A DNA stretch of 64,000 bases. Source: Shewanella salipaludis (GTDB lineage: Bacteria > Pseudomonadota > Gammaproteobacteria > Enterobacterales > Shewanellaceae). The notes beneath the pieces were generated by a model. The model was not told the DNA's origin, did no database searches, and saw nothing but the letters and a program-made list of their open reading frames with translations. The stretch is taken from positions 1 to 64,000 of the forward strand of contig NZ_JAAXYH010000015.1 of the NCBI RefSeq assembly GCF_012911865.1, in the 5' to 3' direction. Numbering within the stretch: position 1 is the stretch's first letter; the number at the start of each line of letters is the position of its first letter. Shown here one piece after another: positions 12,401-20,357 of this stretch. A program made the position numbers and the translations under genes.

Positions 12401-15400
12401 TTCACCGCTGCCGGCATGTATCAGGGTGCCGCCATCATTATTCAGGGCATCACTGATCACCAGCTGCTGACCATGGCTCTGGATATGGCCACGGTTAACG
12501 ATACCGTCGCCGACACTCAGCTGCAGCGCTTCGCCCACAGTCCCCGTGACCAGCAACAGACCGTCATTCACCAGCTGTCTGCTGTTAAGCTCGGCATTGA
12601 CCGCCTGGATAGTACCGCCGTTAGTCAGGCTATCGGTTGTAACAGTCAGCGTACCGGCATCCACCAGCCCGCTGTTATCCAGCGCTGTTGCATTGATGCT
12701 CAATTGCTGCGCGCCATGCACCGTACCGCCGTGATTACTTAGCGTGCCGCTGCTGCTAAGCTGTAAGCTCTGCCCGGCCTGCTGGCTGATAATACCACCG
12801 TCATTATTGATACTACCTGCATCGATATTGGCTGCCCCAGCTGTGGTAACCACCTCGCCCTGACGGTTATCCAACGTCTGCTCGACCTGTAATAACAGGC
12901 TGTCGTTGGCCGCTATCAGCCCGGCATGGTTGCTTAAGCTGCCGGCTTGCAGCAGTAGCTGCCCACTTAAGAGTTGGCCGCTGTTGTTATTGAACGCTGT
13001 GGCATTGAACTGCGCCTGCTCCGCCTGCAGTAAACCATTACTGTTAATAAGACTGGCGGTTGACAACACCATATTAGCGGCACCGATAACACCGGCAGTG
13101 TTATCCAGCGTTTGTTGCCCGTTAATTTTCAGTTGCTGCTCGCCAAAGGCCAGTATTTTACCGTCTTGGTTCAACAGGTTGTTCAGCGCTATGGTTGCAC
13201 CCTGTTCAGTCTGGATAAGCCCCTGATTATTGTTGGCATTCCCGGCTGTCAATAGCATGGAACCTTCGGATATGACTTGTCCCGACTGATTATTCAGGCT
13301 GTCCAGTACCTCAAGCCGCAACACGCCGACACCCGACTGCGCCAATGTGCCAGGATTGGTTAAGCTGGTGGTAGTAAGGGTTAAATTTCCCTTACCGAGA
13401 ATAGTGCCACTATTGGTCAGTGCGGTGCTCTGCAGCAATAATTGCTGCTGTGCTGTCATCAGACCACTGTTATCTATGTTATCCGCGGTCAGTTGCAGGC
13501 TACCCGCTTCAATAGCGCCGTGATTGACTAGGGCATCCGCCTGAATATGCAGTTCCTGTGCACTCAGTTGCCCTGCCGACGTTAATTGCTGTGTATCCAG
13601 CCTCAGGGCATCGTTACTGGTGATCACTCCGGCACCGTTATCAATTGTCGCTGCAGTAATAGCCAAACGCCCGCTGCCGGCTAACGCTATTGTGCCGGCC
13701 CCGTTCAGTAGACTCCCCGTCGCAACAACCGCCTCACCGCCACCGCTGTATATTGTTCCCAACCGGTTATCCAGTTGCTCTGCCACTTCAACACTCAAGC
13801 CGTTACCTTGCTGAGCCAGCGCAAGTACTTGGCCACTACGGTTATCCAGTTGCGTAGTGCTTAAGCTGATTGCCTGCGCCTGTAATTCACCGTTGCGGTT
13901 ATCCAGCACATCGGCCTGCAACGCCAGACTGCCGCCACTGTATATTTGTCCCTGCTGGTTGTTCAGCCCCTGCAGTGTGTCAATGCTTAACACACCAACA
14001 CCGAAGTGCAGCAGCTGGCCGTCACTGTTGTCCAATGTCGATAGTTGTAATGCTAAATTCTCGCCCTGGCTGGCTATAACGCCCCGATTACGAATGCGCG
14101 CCGCGTCCAGTTGCAGGCTCTGCTGTTCTCTGCCGCTGGCCAGCAACAGGCCGCCGTTATCCAGTAGCTGCAGCTGAAGTTGGGCCTGTTCCGCACTGAC
14201 TTCACCCAAGTTAACCAGCGTATTGCCCTTTACTGACAACTGGTCTGCATTAACTACTCCGCTGTTGCTCAACGTGCCGCCCTCAATTGTCAGGCTATCT
14301 GCGCTAAGCTGACCGTCATTGTTCAGCACTGTGCTAACCAGCTGCAACTGACCTGCACTTTCTATCTGACCACTGTTGTGTACGGCGTCACTCTGCAGTT
14401 GCAGGCTGCCGACACCACTATGGCTAATCAACCCGCTATTATTCAGCACCATGGCATTCAGCTCTGAGTGCTCACCGGCGCTATATATAGTACCGTTCAG
14501 GTTGTCCAGTTGTTCACTGACATTAATGCTCAGGCCCGGCTCCGCCAGCGCCAGAATAGTGCCATCGTCGTTCAGCAGCCGCCGGCTGCTTAGCTGGACT
14601 TGCCCGCCCTGCAACACACCGCCGATATTGCTCAGCAGCTCACTCTGAATGCTCAGCACACCACCACTGGAAATCTCACCTTGCTGGTTCAACAGCGTTA
14701 CCGCATTGATATTGCCCTGTTGCTGCGCCTGCAGCAGACCGCTGTTACTTAATTGCTCAGCCTGCAATTGCAGCTTATCGGCATAAACCAACCCGCTGTT
14801 TTGCAGCGTTTCCCCTGACAATTGCATAGTGCTGGCCGTTAACTGGCCATCGTCTTTGTTGTCCAACTGCACTATCTGCGCATTTAGCCTGCCGGCACTG
14901 ATAACCCCGTTGTTATTCACTTCGTTGCTGACCAGCGCTAACTGCCCTGCCAGTAGCTGGCCTTGCGCGGTGTTATCCAAGCTCTGTAGCGTCAGGGCGG
15001 CATCCGTGGCAGTGATGCGACCTTGCTGGTTATTTAGTTGCTTTGCAGCTATCGTCAATTGCTGCTGCGCCTGAATATCGCCGTCCTGGTTCAGCACTTG
15101 CGCAGCATTCAGCACAGTGTGTTGGCCATTGGATGCAACAAACCCGGCACTGTTATCCAGTGTGCCGGTAACATCAAGCGTCAATCCGTCGCTACCCAAC
15201 GCCAGTAACCGCCCATGGCGGTTATCCAGCTCTTTTGCACTGAGGTGAAGGCTGTCTGCCTGCAACAGGCCGCTGTTATTTAGCTGCTCAACCTGAACAT
15301 CTATATGATTTTCCGAAACTATCTCGGCAGTATTTGTCAGCTGACGGGCGGTTAATTGCAGCACACCATTACTACTGATCCGGCCACCTGCATTGTTGTC

Positions 15401-18400
15401 GACGACATTGGCTTGCAACAGCAGACTGCCATCACCTGTCTGCAGAATATATCCATTGGCATTGTTCAAATGATCACTGGTGATCACTGCCCCCTGACCA
15501 GCGCTTGATATCTGGCCATCGGCATTATCCAGCGTATCGGCGATACGGATGGCCAATGCTTGTCCCGACTCACTAACCGCTGCCAGTTGCCCGGCTTGGT
15601 TAAGCAAAGTGCTGCTGTCGATCTCCAGCTGTCCGCCGATAATACGGCCCGCACTGTTATCCAGTAATTGCTCTACCGTCAGCTTCAATCTTTGCTCACC
15701 CAAAGCCAGTACATCGCCACCAAGATTATTCAGGGCAGAAACATCTATGTCGGCTGCACCGGCAATCTGCAACAATCCTTGATTATTATCGAGTTGCTGT
15801 GCGACAAGATGAAGGTCACCGTTGGTTATTATGGCGCCCGTTAAATTATCCAGCATATCCAGTGTTTCAATGGATAACATACCATTGCCGGCATGCAGCA
15901 GAGTGCCACCCTTGTTATTGAGCTTGACCTGATTGAGCTTAAGTGTTGTGCCGTTACTGACTATCGTACCGCTGTTACGCAACTGCTGCAGGTTAAGCTG
16001 CATGCTTTCACCTGTCGTTGCAGACGCCAATATGGTGCCGCTGTTAACAGCATCCAGGGCTGAAACAATCAGTTGCCGCGCTGCCAGCTGGCCACTGTTA
16101 TCTATTTGCTGCGCCGCAATTTGCATACCCTGCTCTGCAACCAGCAGGCCACTGTTATTCAGCTGTGCAACCTGCAAGTTAATATCAGCAGCCGTAATCT
16201 GGCCATCAGATTGCAATAGCTTGGATTGCAACTCTAACTGACCACCCGCTGATACCTGCCCTGTTGCATTATCAAAATTATCGCTGACAACTGTGAGTAC
16301 ATCTGTACCCGCCAGCGCAATAACACCGCCATCATTGTTGAGCACATGTGTGTTAACGCGTGCCGACTGCCCCGCTCCCAGCAACCGCCCCAACTCGTTA
16401 TGCATAGTGTCGCCAATACTGATATCGAACGACTCTCCATATTCATGGCTTGCCAACATAGTGCCGCCGGCATTGTTAAGCTCATCGGCACGCAGTACAA
16501 AACGCCCGGCAGTCAGTTCTCCATTCCGGTTGTCTATATTCTGCGCCTCAACAGCCAAGGTGCCATTAACAGAGATATGACCACTATTACTCGCCAGTGT
16601 TGTTGCTGTAATGCTCAGCTGATCGCTGTCAACAGCAATAGCGCCATTGATATTGGATAATACTTCACTCGCTATATGACTGCTCTGGACTCCACCCCCC
16701 AGCACTCTGCCAGCGTCATTGTTCAACACCCTGTGATTCAAACTGATACTGTCAGCGGCTTCGATAACACCGGCATTGTTGAGCAAGGTATCCGATTGCA
16801 AGACTAACCGGCCTGTTGTGATCAACTGCCCTGCCTGGTTTTGTAGTTGTTCCAACGCGTCGATGCTGAGCACGCCTGCACCCAAGTGATAGATTTGTCC
16901 TTGCCGGTTATCAAGCTGCAGATTGCTCAGCGTCAGATTTTCACCATGGCTTTCGATACGTCCATGATTATTAATGATATCTGCTAACAGGTGCAGCGAA
17001 TCGCCCTCTTTCCCTGTAGCCAGCACTGTGCCGGCATTATCCAGTAATGCCGTATTTACCTGCAATTGCTGCCCCTCTATTCTGGCCAGGGCATCATTGG
17101 TTAGTGAGGACGCATCAATAAACACCTGGTTGGCACCAATTATGCCAGCCTCAGCGTTGTGCAGCTGAGTAGCGTTAATCTCCAGTTGGTCGCCGGCGAC
17201 AACTGTACCTTGACCATTATTAAGCTGCGTTGTGTGTAGTTGCAGGTTATGACCAGAGAGTAATTGGCCATCCTGATTATCGATACTACCCTGTACTTGG
17301 GCGTAAAATGAATTGGCGCCCTGTATTACACCTGAGCGGTTATTCAACTCTGTTGCGGCCAGCAGCAGATCCTGCTGACTGTTAATGACACCTGCAACGT
17401 TAGTTAACTGCTGAGTGCTGATATCCAGCTCTGCTGTGGCCAGCAGTTGCCCGGCGGTATTATCCAGCTCATCGCTGCTCAGCTTGAGCGAGTGTGCAGA
17501 AATGACCCCACGCTGGTTGGTCAGCAAGGGGCTGTGTAGATTCAGCTCAGTTGCGGCTCGGATAACGCCGTCAGTGTTGGCTAACTGTTCAGTGGTTAAC
17601 TGCAGTTTATCGGCCAGGATCTGACCTGCACTGTTGTTGACGTCGGCAGCAGCAATACTGACATCTCCCAAAGCCGAGATATAACCAAACTGATTATTTA
17701 TACTGTTACCCGTTAATAGTAACTCGCCGTTAGTTTGAATTTGTCCCTGTATATTTCCCAGTGTGCCAGCACTGATCTGCAGGCTACCATTGTTGCCTGC
17801 CAGCACAATGCTACCGCTGGTATTATCCAGTTGTCCGCTGTTAAGTTCGGCAAAATTACCGGCTGCTTTAATAACCCCCAGTGCGCTGTTATCTATGCTA
17901 TGGCTGAAATTTAACGACAGGTTTTTCCCTGTGGTAGAAAAAGCACCTATTGTGCCGGAACTGTTATTCAGATCGATGCCATCTAATGCCACCTGTTGCG
18001 CAATAATAACGCCTTGCCGATTGTCCAGACTTGCCGCTGCTGCATTGATAGTATCGGCATAGACTTCACCGTCGATGTTGCTAAGCAGAGGTGTACTTAA
18101 CGTCAGGTTGCCACCACTATGGATAAGCCCCTCATCATTGCGCAACTGTTCAGTGGCAGTTAGGGCTAAACCGGCAGTACCGGACAACAGCAGTGAACCT
18201 TGCTCATTAATAATCTGCTTGCTGTTGAGCGTTAACTGTTGGCCTTTAGCCAATATTAAACCCTGGCTGTTATCCAGCGTATCGGCGATATTCAACTGCA
18301 AACTTGCACCGGACTCACCCAGTGCTACTACACTACCCAGCCGGTTGTTCAATTGCTGTGCACTGATATCCAATTGTGTTGCTTGTACATTACCGGCTCG

Positions 18401-20341
18401 ATTATCAATGTTAGTCGCTGCCAGCTTAAGCTGCTCAGCACTGAGCGCTCCTTGCTGGTTGTCAAACTGTCCGGTCGATACCAACATACTACCGTTACCT
18501 ATGATCAGGCCATCACGGTTACTTAGATGTTGCTCGGCCCGCAGCGATATTTCGCCCGATCCAGAATGATAAATCTGACCGTCATCGTTATTAATCGTTG
18601 TTGCAGACACAGTGGCGTCTGTGGCAAAAAGCATATTGCCGCTGTTGTTTAATATGTTGGCAGTTAAATCGCCCTGGGCCAGTAGCTGTAGGGTCCCGTT
18701 GTTAATGATCTCGGCGGCAGTAATGGTCGCATCATCAGCCATTAACCAGTTTGTATTATTATGTACTTGTCCGGATGCATTAACCTGTGCGGTACCCTCG
18801 GCGACCAGCACACCAGCATCCAGCCGCAGATCTTGGCCGCTAAAACTTAAATGACCGGCTGTCCCGGTTTGATAAACAGCACCATCTGTCAGGTTAAATT
18901 GCTCAGCATTAATCGCCAGTTGCTGAGCCTGGATATGGCCAGAATTCTGTGCCGTTTCTGCATCTAATATCAGACCGGTGCTGTTAAGGGTTCCACTGTT
19001 GTCAAACACTGTTGTCGTAAGCTTTGTTGCACCGGCTTGCATCGAAGCTCCGCCAACGTTCTGCAGCTCTTTTGCCGACACTTCCAGCTGCCCCTGACTG
19101 ATAATGCGGCCCTGATTCACAGCAGTACCGCTGATATGCAGTTGCTGCTCCGCGCTATCGAGCCATTCACCCTGCTGATTTATACCGGCAATCACATCAC
19201 CGTTCTGCTGCAATCCTGCAGCAGTAAGCTGCATATTATCTGCCGCGGCGATTAAACCACTGTTATGTAATGTACCAGCCAGCTCAATATTGACATTTTT
19301 CCCATACGTGGTGCCATGGGTAATCACATCAGCCCGATGTGAACGCAGCGCCAGCTCAGAACCCGCAATAGTATCTTTTAGCTGCAACTGTCCGTCGGCT
19401 GTCAATTGCAGACTGTCAACCGCATTGATCAACCCTTCACTACGCACCCCTAAGCCAGCTTCGGTGCCAATCAGGCTGATAGTGTTGGCATACATGGCAC
19501 CCAATGCAGAGGCATCCAAGGCAAACTGGTAGGAAGATATACTATCTGTTTGGTTTGCATTCACCCGCACTTGTTCCCGGCCGAAATCATAATAATTACT
19601 GCCGGTGCGGATATTGAGTTCATCGGCATACAGCCCCGCATTTAACCGCATAGCGCGGGTCAAAATATCGAACTTGTTAACATTTGATGCATTTAGGCCA
19701 GCGCCATCGATAAGCACATCACCGCTGGAAATGTTGATCCCCATCAGGTCGCCGTTGAGAAAATCCGGGACACCGGTGGCCAGAACAACGCGCGGGGTAT
19801 TGATAAAACCACAGCCATCACAGCTGATACCATTGGGGTTGGCCAGTACGAATTCAGCGGCGTCCCCCAACACTTCGGTATACCCCAGCAAAGCTGAACG
19901 GCCGGTACCTGTGACTTCGGCCAAAATGAGCTGGGCAGTACCGCCTGCTAGACGGCGGTTACCATCGGTCCAGCCACCAAGTGCTGACAGTGCAGGCCCC
20001 TGACTGTTATTTAAGATTAAGCCATCGGCAGAGACATTAAACTGTGTAAACTGGTTATGAGACACACCGCTTTGGCTCGGCGCGGCAATATCAATCACCT
20101 GAGTACCGTTAGCAGAATGCTTTTGCGCAGCCTGTTGTCCGGCTGCCAATTGTGCATCTGTGCGACTGGCTTGAGCAGCGACCTGCGTCTGCAAGCGTAT
20201 ACGCTGCCACTCTTCTGCCGGGTCATCAGCCAAGCGGTTAAGCGTACGCTCAATACCGTGCGCCGCCATAATTACCGGATTACCGGCCAAGATGGCAATT
20301 AAAGTGCGCGCTACAACAAGACGCCATTTCATGCTAGACAT
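416..20341 (-). CDS. Giant two-partner-secretion exoprotein, CdiA/filamentous-haemagglutinin type (6641 aa)
   Basis: The start at 20341 has a good ribosome site (AGGAAG, 7 bases upstream). Residues 1-27 form a signal peptide. The TPS secretion domain (about 75-330) carries the NPNG motif at 168-171 followed by a CDGC pair. A very long FHA-1 region (to about residue 4260) consists of degenerate repeats of roughly 20 residues built on LxNxxGxI. A linker (about 4260-4830) has two cysteines, a Gly/Ser/Thr stretch and a Gln-rich stretch. FHA-2-type repeats run to about 5950. The tail (5950-6440) has HETQH at 6126-6130 and an Ala/Gly-rich hydrophobic stretch near 6321-6368. The last 200 residues look like a toxin domain. 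I found no VENN motif. The protein is exported by Sec and then through TpsB, 16 bases upstream in the same operon. It likely acts as an adhesin and/or contact-dependent inhibitor. The TPS and FHA assignment is firm; toxin activity is inferred. Confidence 0.95.
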   Translation of the reverse strand: MSSMKWRLVVARTLIAILAGNPVIMAAHGIERTLNRLADDPAEEWQRIRLQTQVAAQASRTDAQLAAGQQAAQKHSANGTQVIDIAAPSQSGVSHNQFTQFNVSADGLILNNSQGPALSALGGWTDGNRRLAGGTAQLILAEVTGTGRSALLGYTEVLGDAAEFVLANPNGISCDGCGFINTPRVVLATGVPDFLNGDLMGINISSGDVLIDGAGLNASNVNKFDILTRAMRLNAGLYADELNIRTGSNYYDFGREQVRVNANQTDSISSYQFALDASALGAMYANTISLIGTEAGLGVRSEGLINAVDSLQLTADGQLQLKDTIAGSELALRSHRADVITHGTTYGKNVNIELAGTLHNSGLIAAADNMQLTAAGLQQNGDVIAGINQQGEWLDSAEQQLHISGTAVNQGRIISQGQLEVSAKELQNVGGASMQAGATKLTTTVFDNSGTLNSTGLILDAETAQNSGHIQAQQLAINAEQFNLTDGAVYQTGTAGHLSFSGQDLRLDAGVLVAEGTAQVNASGQVHNNTNWLMADDATITAAEIINNGTLQLLAQGDLTANILNNSGNMLFATDATVSATTINNDDGQIYHSGSGEISLRAEQHLSNRDGLIIGNGSMLVSTGQFDNQQGALSAEQLKLAATNIDNRAGNVQATQLDISAQQLNNRLGSVVALGESGASLQLNIADTLDNSQGLILAKGQQLTLNSKQIINEQGSLLLSGTAGLALTATEQLRNDEGLIHSGGNLTLSTPLLSNIDGEVYADTINAAAASLDNRQGVIIAQQVALDGIDLNNSSGTIGAFSTTGKNLSLNFSHSIDNSALGVIKAAGNFAELNSGQLDNTSGSIVLAGNNGSLQISAGTLGNIQGQIQTNGELLLTGNSINNQFGYISALGDVSIAAADVNNSAGQILADKLQLTTEQLANTDGVIRAATELNLHSPLLTNQRGVISAHSLKLSSDELDNTAGQLLATAELDISTQQLTNVAGVINSQQDLLLAATELNNRSGVIQGANSFYAQVQGSIDNQDGQLLSGHNLQLHTTQLNNGQGTVVAGDQLEINATQLHNAEAGIIGANQVFIDASSLTNDALARIEGQQLQVNTALLDNAGTVLATGKEGDSLHLLADIINNHGRIESHGENLTLSNLQLDNRQGQIYHLGAGVLSIDALEQLQNQAGQLITTGRLVLQSDTLLNNAGVIEAADSISLNHRVLNNDAGRVLGGGVQSSHIASEVLSNINGAIAVDSDQLSITATTLASNSGHISVNGTLAVEAQNIDNRNGELTAGRFVLRADELNNAGGTMLASHEYGESFDISIGDTMHNELGRLLGAGQSARVNTHVLNNDGGVIALAGTDVLTVVSDNFDNATGQVSAGGQLELQSKLLQSDGQITAADINLQVAQLNNSGLLVAEQGMQIAAQQIDNSGQLAARQLIVSALDAVNSGTILASATTGESMQLNLQQLRNSGTIVSNGTTLKLNQVKLNNKGGTLLHAGNGMLSIETLDMLDNLTGAIITNGDLHLVAQQLDNNQGLLQIAGAADIDVSALNNLGGDVLALGEQRLKLTVEQLLDNSAGRIIGGQLEIDSSTLLNQAGQLAAVSESGQALAIRIADTLDNADGQISSAGQGAVITSDHLNNANGYILQTGDGSLLLQANVVDNNAGGRISSNGVLQLTARQLTNTAEIVSENHIDVQVEQLNNSGLLQADSLHLSAKELDNRHGRLLALGSDGLTLDVTGTLDNSAGFVASNGQHTVLNAAQVLNQDGDIQAQQQLTIAAKQLNNQQGRITATDAALTLQSLDNTAQGQLLAGQLALVSNEVNNNGVISAGRLNAQIVQLDNKDDGQLTASTMQLSGETLQNSGLVYADKLQLQAEQLSNSGLLQAQQQGNINAVTLLNQQGEISSGGVLSIQSELLSNIGGVLQGGQVQLSSRRLLNDDGTILALAEPGLSINVSEQLDNLNGTIYSAGEHSELNAMVLNNSGLISHSGVGSLQLQSDAVHNSGQIESAGQLQLVSTVLNNDGQLSADSLTIEGGTLSNSGVVNADQLSVKGNTLVNLGEVSAEQAQLQLQLLDNGGLLLASGREQQSLQLDAARIRNRGVIASQGENLALQLSTLDNSDGQLLHFGVGVLSIDTLQGLNNQQGQIYSGGSLALQADVLDNRNGELQAQAISLSTTQLDNRSGQVLALAQQGNGLSVEVAEQLDNRLGTIYSGGGEAVVATGSLLNGAGTIALAGSGRLAITAATIDNGAGVITSNDALRLDTQQLTSAGQLSAQELHIQADALVNHGAIEAGSLQLTADNIDNSGLMTAQQQLLLQSTALTNSGTILGKGNLTLTTTSLTNPGTLAQSGVGVLRLEVLDSLNNQSGQVISEGSMLLTAGNANNNQGLIQTEQGATIALNNLLNQDGKILAFGEQQLKINGQQTLDNTAGVIGAANMVLSTASLINSNGLLQAEQAQFNATAFNNNSGQLLSGQLLLQAGSLSNHAGLIAANDSLLLQVEQTLDNRQGEVVTTAGAANIDAGSINNDGGIISQQAGQSLQLSSSGTLSNHGGTVHGAQQLSINATALDNSGLVDAGTLTVTTDSLTNGGTIQAVNAELNSRQLVNDGLLLVTGTVGEALQLSVGDGIVNRGHIQSHGQQLVISDALNNDGGTLIHAGSGELQLAQLSNREGTVYAANALSVTGKVLNHEGLLQALGALSVGGGELDNNAGVIHNGGNLLLDVTALDNRDGELSSQGDTAELKVAGGLYNGGGTIVSTAAQLDVQAGQLVLGDGVIAGDGNLALSTMQLSLNEGGKIRAGQTLQLSTDTLVNRGLLSGRSVLLQADELDNQQGVIEAADKLQLTAGHVNNAAGTLVSRGGLSLALQGQQDGVALDNSGGQISASGVLALVTPYAVNNSAGQLLSEQQLQLQAGALNNTVGQVLAGRGLGIALNADLQNSGGILYTGQGDMTLSAQSLVNDAQGVVSQQGAGQMQLTLETLDNSGEIGAGTVLTVAAEQLNNSGLLQAATVELAAQQLRNSGYLLGDELSINSNQLDNTDGTIAALATDGVLQISGTMLNNQRGLIQSRGNSIQLRTALDNRQGEVVLLGDGRLDIGALANNQQGRILSEGAVALSGVVNNDQGVVQAAGELQLAGTAISNNAGLIHADGELDINGSSLVNQGGKISAAGSYQLAISGAIDNSLAGVLSAADTMSLAAGSLDNHSGLIYQQGDGSLLLTVDTTLNNNAGTVASNAALAVTAAELSNNVGLLQAAAMDISLGTLSNNAGVIASQGQLRLDSTGVLNNDAGRISAVADASISAGQLSNSAGRIESNHTLKLYSSGVLNNDSGNLIANNISMQLDGALNNNQGVLFAAETLSIDAASIDNSRGTLAANADVQLAVTAQLNNSQGLLQAAGNLTASAQQLDNTAGTVQAGTAQLSNRQSLNNTNGTISAQTLALSTATLNNSYGVMLATGSSDNALQLSDIDQLTNNNGTIASYGRNWSLALANLSNDNGKLLHLGSGTFTLSQTGNLTNTGTIASNANLLLNAGNVNNSGTLQAQQQLQLNAGLTNQADAVLAANNIRINAAGKAISNAGVISAGNDLRLDAASLNNSHLLYSGNNAVVKAASINNSGTWSANNLNASGFTLLQNTGRIESNQAGYTGNTLQNQGAGVLVNAGTTANSLQLNVAQLSNSGTLYNSGRDMSFGGNLSNSGSIIHAGNGSLLLGSNGTINNAGGSIASAGSATIRNSIIGAGTVYAGQGMLINSSGTFTNNSQLYTKGNLQVNSALHNQGGRLLSDGNLTINTNGSVTNTGTIQGQNLSLTSGVLNNNAGVITSLGSNNGQIKVASLSNNGGVIQVTNNNFTLGTRSGELNNGNGQIRHSGTGVLTLDSAGNLNQQSGLVQSSGQLVLNAQGNLDNSHGVLSAGHYRLTGTGTLTNNNGQIIGTGDGSNSIQSGTLLNRNGHIAANGSNLTLNSAALDNNNGSILLAGSGDLTISATSVANDAVASRIISNGAIGLNGGTGLNNAGVISAANLFTLTAGNISNDGTLASRAGKVDIDSSGTLTNSGTLTGAGAVDVDVRTLSNASGKVQSDGTVDIAANSLSAGQIYGRDLLLSSDSSIVLQSGEQLSAGRNLQLQTSGNITNSGNITASGTLDLDATELSNNAAGVIRAGGNAVLDLNKLTNKGIISSNGRLTLDVVNTNNSGTLAAASHLDVNGNVSNSNLLFAGNLLTIDGNVSNSGNIYANLDAIISGATVTNSGGTIAAARDLSISGTILNDHTGTVEFVDGAVTTRKGYVGGDPDYDYDQNGPRKTVKVTSEKRTTTTYSAELSGTAGVIAAGRDMYLDGHITNNYSTISAGNNLALSGTDFIGRSASNQQVHQVEVYEQSVVVGCLVGITNRGCAEPGPGYAGDPILVDEYTETTYTGGSIGTVYAGSGISGSLKDKVALTNASPLNGNLVSGISTSAAGSSGSAARGNSTGASSSGTVVVNRGSGNANNTGGANRTASGVTAGGSGTVNAAWRDNNVSHSGVQPGSRVDDVAIGPVADATARQLDTLGDAGQTVANNTALQGRQQQVNQTGSVTLQTRQQAERGTDATVGATLQSQHLSDTGTTVVQVDKLSGRAVAPLQQGEARPDIVQQQGKSLNGAGPGTAIPQTAQQQAGATTANVQRTAKASADRAGDPMLDTAIADGSWQLNRQDLNTTVSGDNRRLNADTMLQDVDISTDAAQRVVIQGGVRQLQLTEPTRRQADALQADVAVQNIGFMSPDLAANMQLSSGDAPQLEVTEPGQQQGGGLVGNGNITGSSGDNPDLIIKGQIDKQQATLAQQQSSAQGNRALPRVTGQSADQSAGQNVFITDEQMRVLTEDLGFDADAINKGQQTLYAAINQNDLLADGVTLSSGGVIDITADAGFNIDSGIAAGDGLILRSDAGLNMGNFGFLDSDKLLGLQLGGDFTNKMTLQSDTLWLDIGGDFTNLGRLTGSDVLSINAGNDLINQSLLSGGQVQLNAGGDIINRTEFSQHTVQDGKNSTTYTTVGKAPQIVSGDSLSMTAGNNIDLQGSKLSAAGDIGLNAANDVLLGAVEKLSGHEKYFKGGHDIELDRSYDVVSLEAGGNLSVVAGNNLQSEGAQFSAGGIAALTAANDMNLLAVVESHYDADKTTKKSTFKKKVIETVSRHEEVQGTAITAGNILLNATVDAAGNVAKLPGGNITLEGGELNAEQNIMAFGKDITLTAGTYQDYDYSHTSKSSFGGLKSNSREELAQDDLLAGSTLTAGGNIQLDAGNNLNILASGLEGDNIGLTAFNEVLIASGEESSIRESRTKSGGFFSGGSLFSSSETLTGLASVTADSSVINAGGNIVIDAGSATVIGSALDADRGIQVSTDIGDIQVLAAKETTETYSHEQTISVSIGGGLKALSRPDELVKSEDGQLKISLASATYDKVDFAGNATSHKGSELNAGDGISLDSVADVLIEGSAVSASDTVNLLADGDVLVKEAEDSYSETREEVHGSAEISVVVQHQAVEVAKAVIAVDKAKDQVKQAEADYRKYRKEKDQLENTLAQLEADYAAGAPGVNHGDIVELKNLLDDVKGDEAWYLAGIATATANVVSKVTLLVQQTAAAAQSSATYGFNAGVQLDIAASKTDSSLDATSSLASNISGDNINIVTGGDGKSGNTLIQGSALNATQSLNIYTGELNVLASQDTQRSETDTQSGNLTIAQTVWGAAGGPTVSAGFNSSQQQDKQTTHNNSSLTADKLNIVTNGDANIIGGNLHGTTAVNMAIGGDLTLESVQDRFSGSNKGFGVSGGFGFGGDSSKNTGKSASTSFNSVGDTSKGVSSVNGGLNASNGRYQSTETLLSSITGGTVDMTVDGHTQLTGALIAAMDTDGKDTGQLSLNTGSLTFTDLTNRSYSSNQSIGVNASVGVSNAANPADPNQSDTDLTLNSSNYSYRNENSQSLDKTLATIGQGSLTVGGENVGGEDASPDGLNRDVDAIDKEIYSVDRQQGNIELTVDHRLLSEDGRKQIAEDVKRTEILGESIVDVAKNDSVSITGGGEGESSLREHIGNKQTYFTATKNFVLNGENAGHMATLSNDNATPQQKEAAYNALASAIATEMGVEPAEAKVLMENDPQFAGAYSRDTDVVYVNDLAHNNATEAVNTVGHETQHYLDNQQNPDAVQSDQYEANREEYAGIMGDATADYLGFNFAQSGSALVNGNNHSLGSSNDEKSRNEGLVAGNNAAYSTENPDALDHRRLTLNEARTLDKVRNVIQGNSSLSAEEKQVAHLQLNALACAAVECANGVSETDPLYKDLQALQQAGESLQEQGMNLSEILGEDAAGQFTHGWRDEFNDALTRNDDALTVVGGVVQTAAGVAGVAGGVAMTVGGAVGCAPSAGLTCLAVPAGATVTALSQSEVDAGLDKVLGDYTHTEGLGVTQSLSGTTHQGDVSPDIELLKDAGVVGLEILAAKVGGKVLDKVVDKYQEVKVVEGSQNGEIDFYQGVDNANSGPLVDYVQLSKQTNLSPETLEDIIMTPKGKRPEPSEYMTQTQIDEHLTKFDEGAIRFTSKSGIEDYGTLGPDGGFVMPKSEFDSLVVQANGDLRVVEEKLGLSKGYLDGVDTVIVHIEQKDLNSLRVPSGNESGANSNWRPGGQTSGGISEAVVDFSKKPPYTVIELNGGYN
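420..1020 (-). other. CdiA-CT-like variable toxin segment of TpsA
   Basis: This encodes the last ~200 residues of TpsA, after the hydrophobic pretoxin stretch. Base composition falls sharply: hand counts give about 37-42% GC for each line in 541-720. Codon texture differs from the repeat region, and the segment abuts the candidate immunity gene. Visible motifs include a TLGPDGGFVMPKSEFD block and a late SGNESGAN...WRPGGQTSGG block. I believe I have seen similar blocks at the C-termini of other proteobacterial polymorphic toxins, but I cannot assign an enzymatic class. The exact module boundary is a guess from composition. Confidence 0.6.
7560..19300 (-). repeat. FHA-1 degenerate repeat array within tpsA
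   Basis: About 11.7 kb of coding sequence built from degenerate repeats of about 60 bases encoding an LxNxxGxI-type beta-helix rung. Variants such as LDNRQG, LNNSG and GLLQA recur throughout. Copies are too diverged to be perfect tandem repeats and there are no spacers, so this is protein architecture rather than a CRISPR or satellite array. Such a length would form a very long fibre at the cell surface. Long antisense open frames over this region are by-products of its biased composition. Confidence 0.9.
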
Positions 20342-20357
20342 ACCGGTTCTTCCTGAT

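Noticed and set aside
7560..19300. Dense repeats that might suggest a CRISPR array
   Set aside because: The repeats are degenerate, coding and contiguous, without unique spacers of constant length; they are FHA beta-helix rungs.
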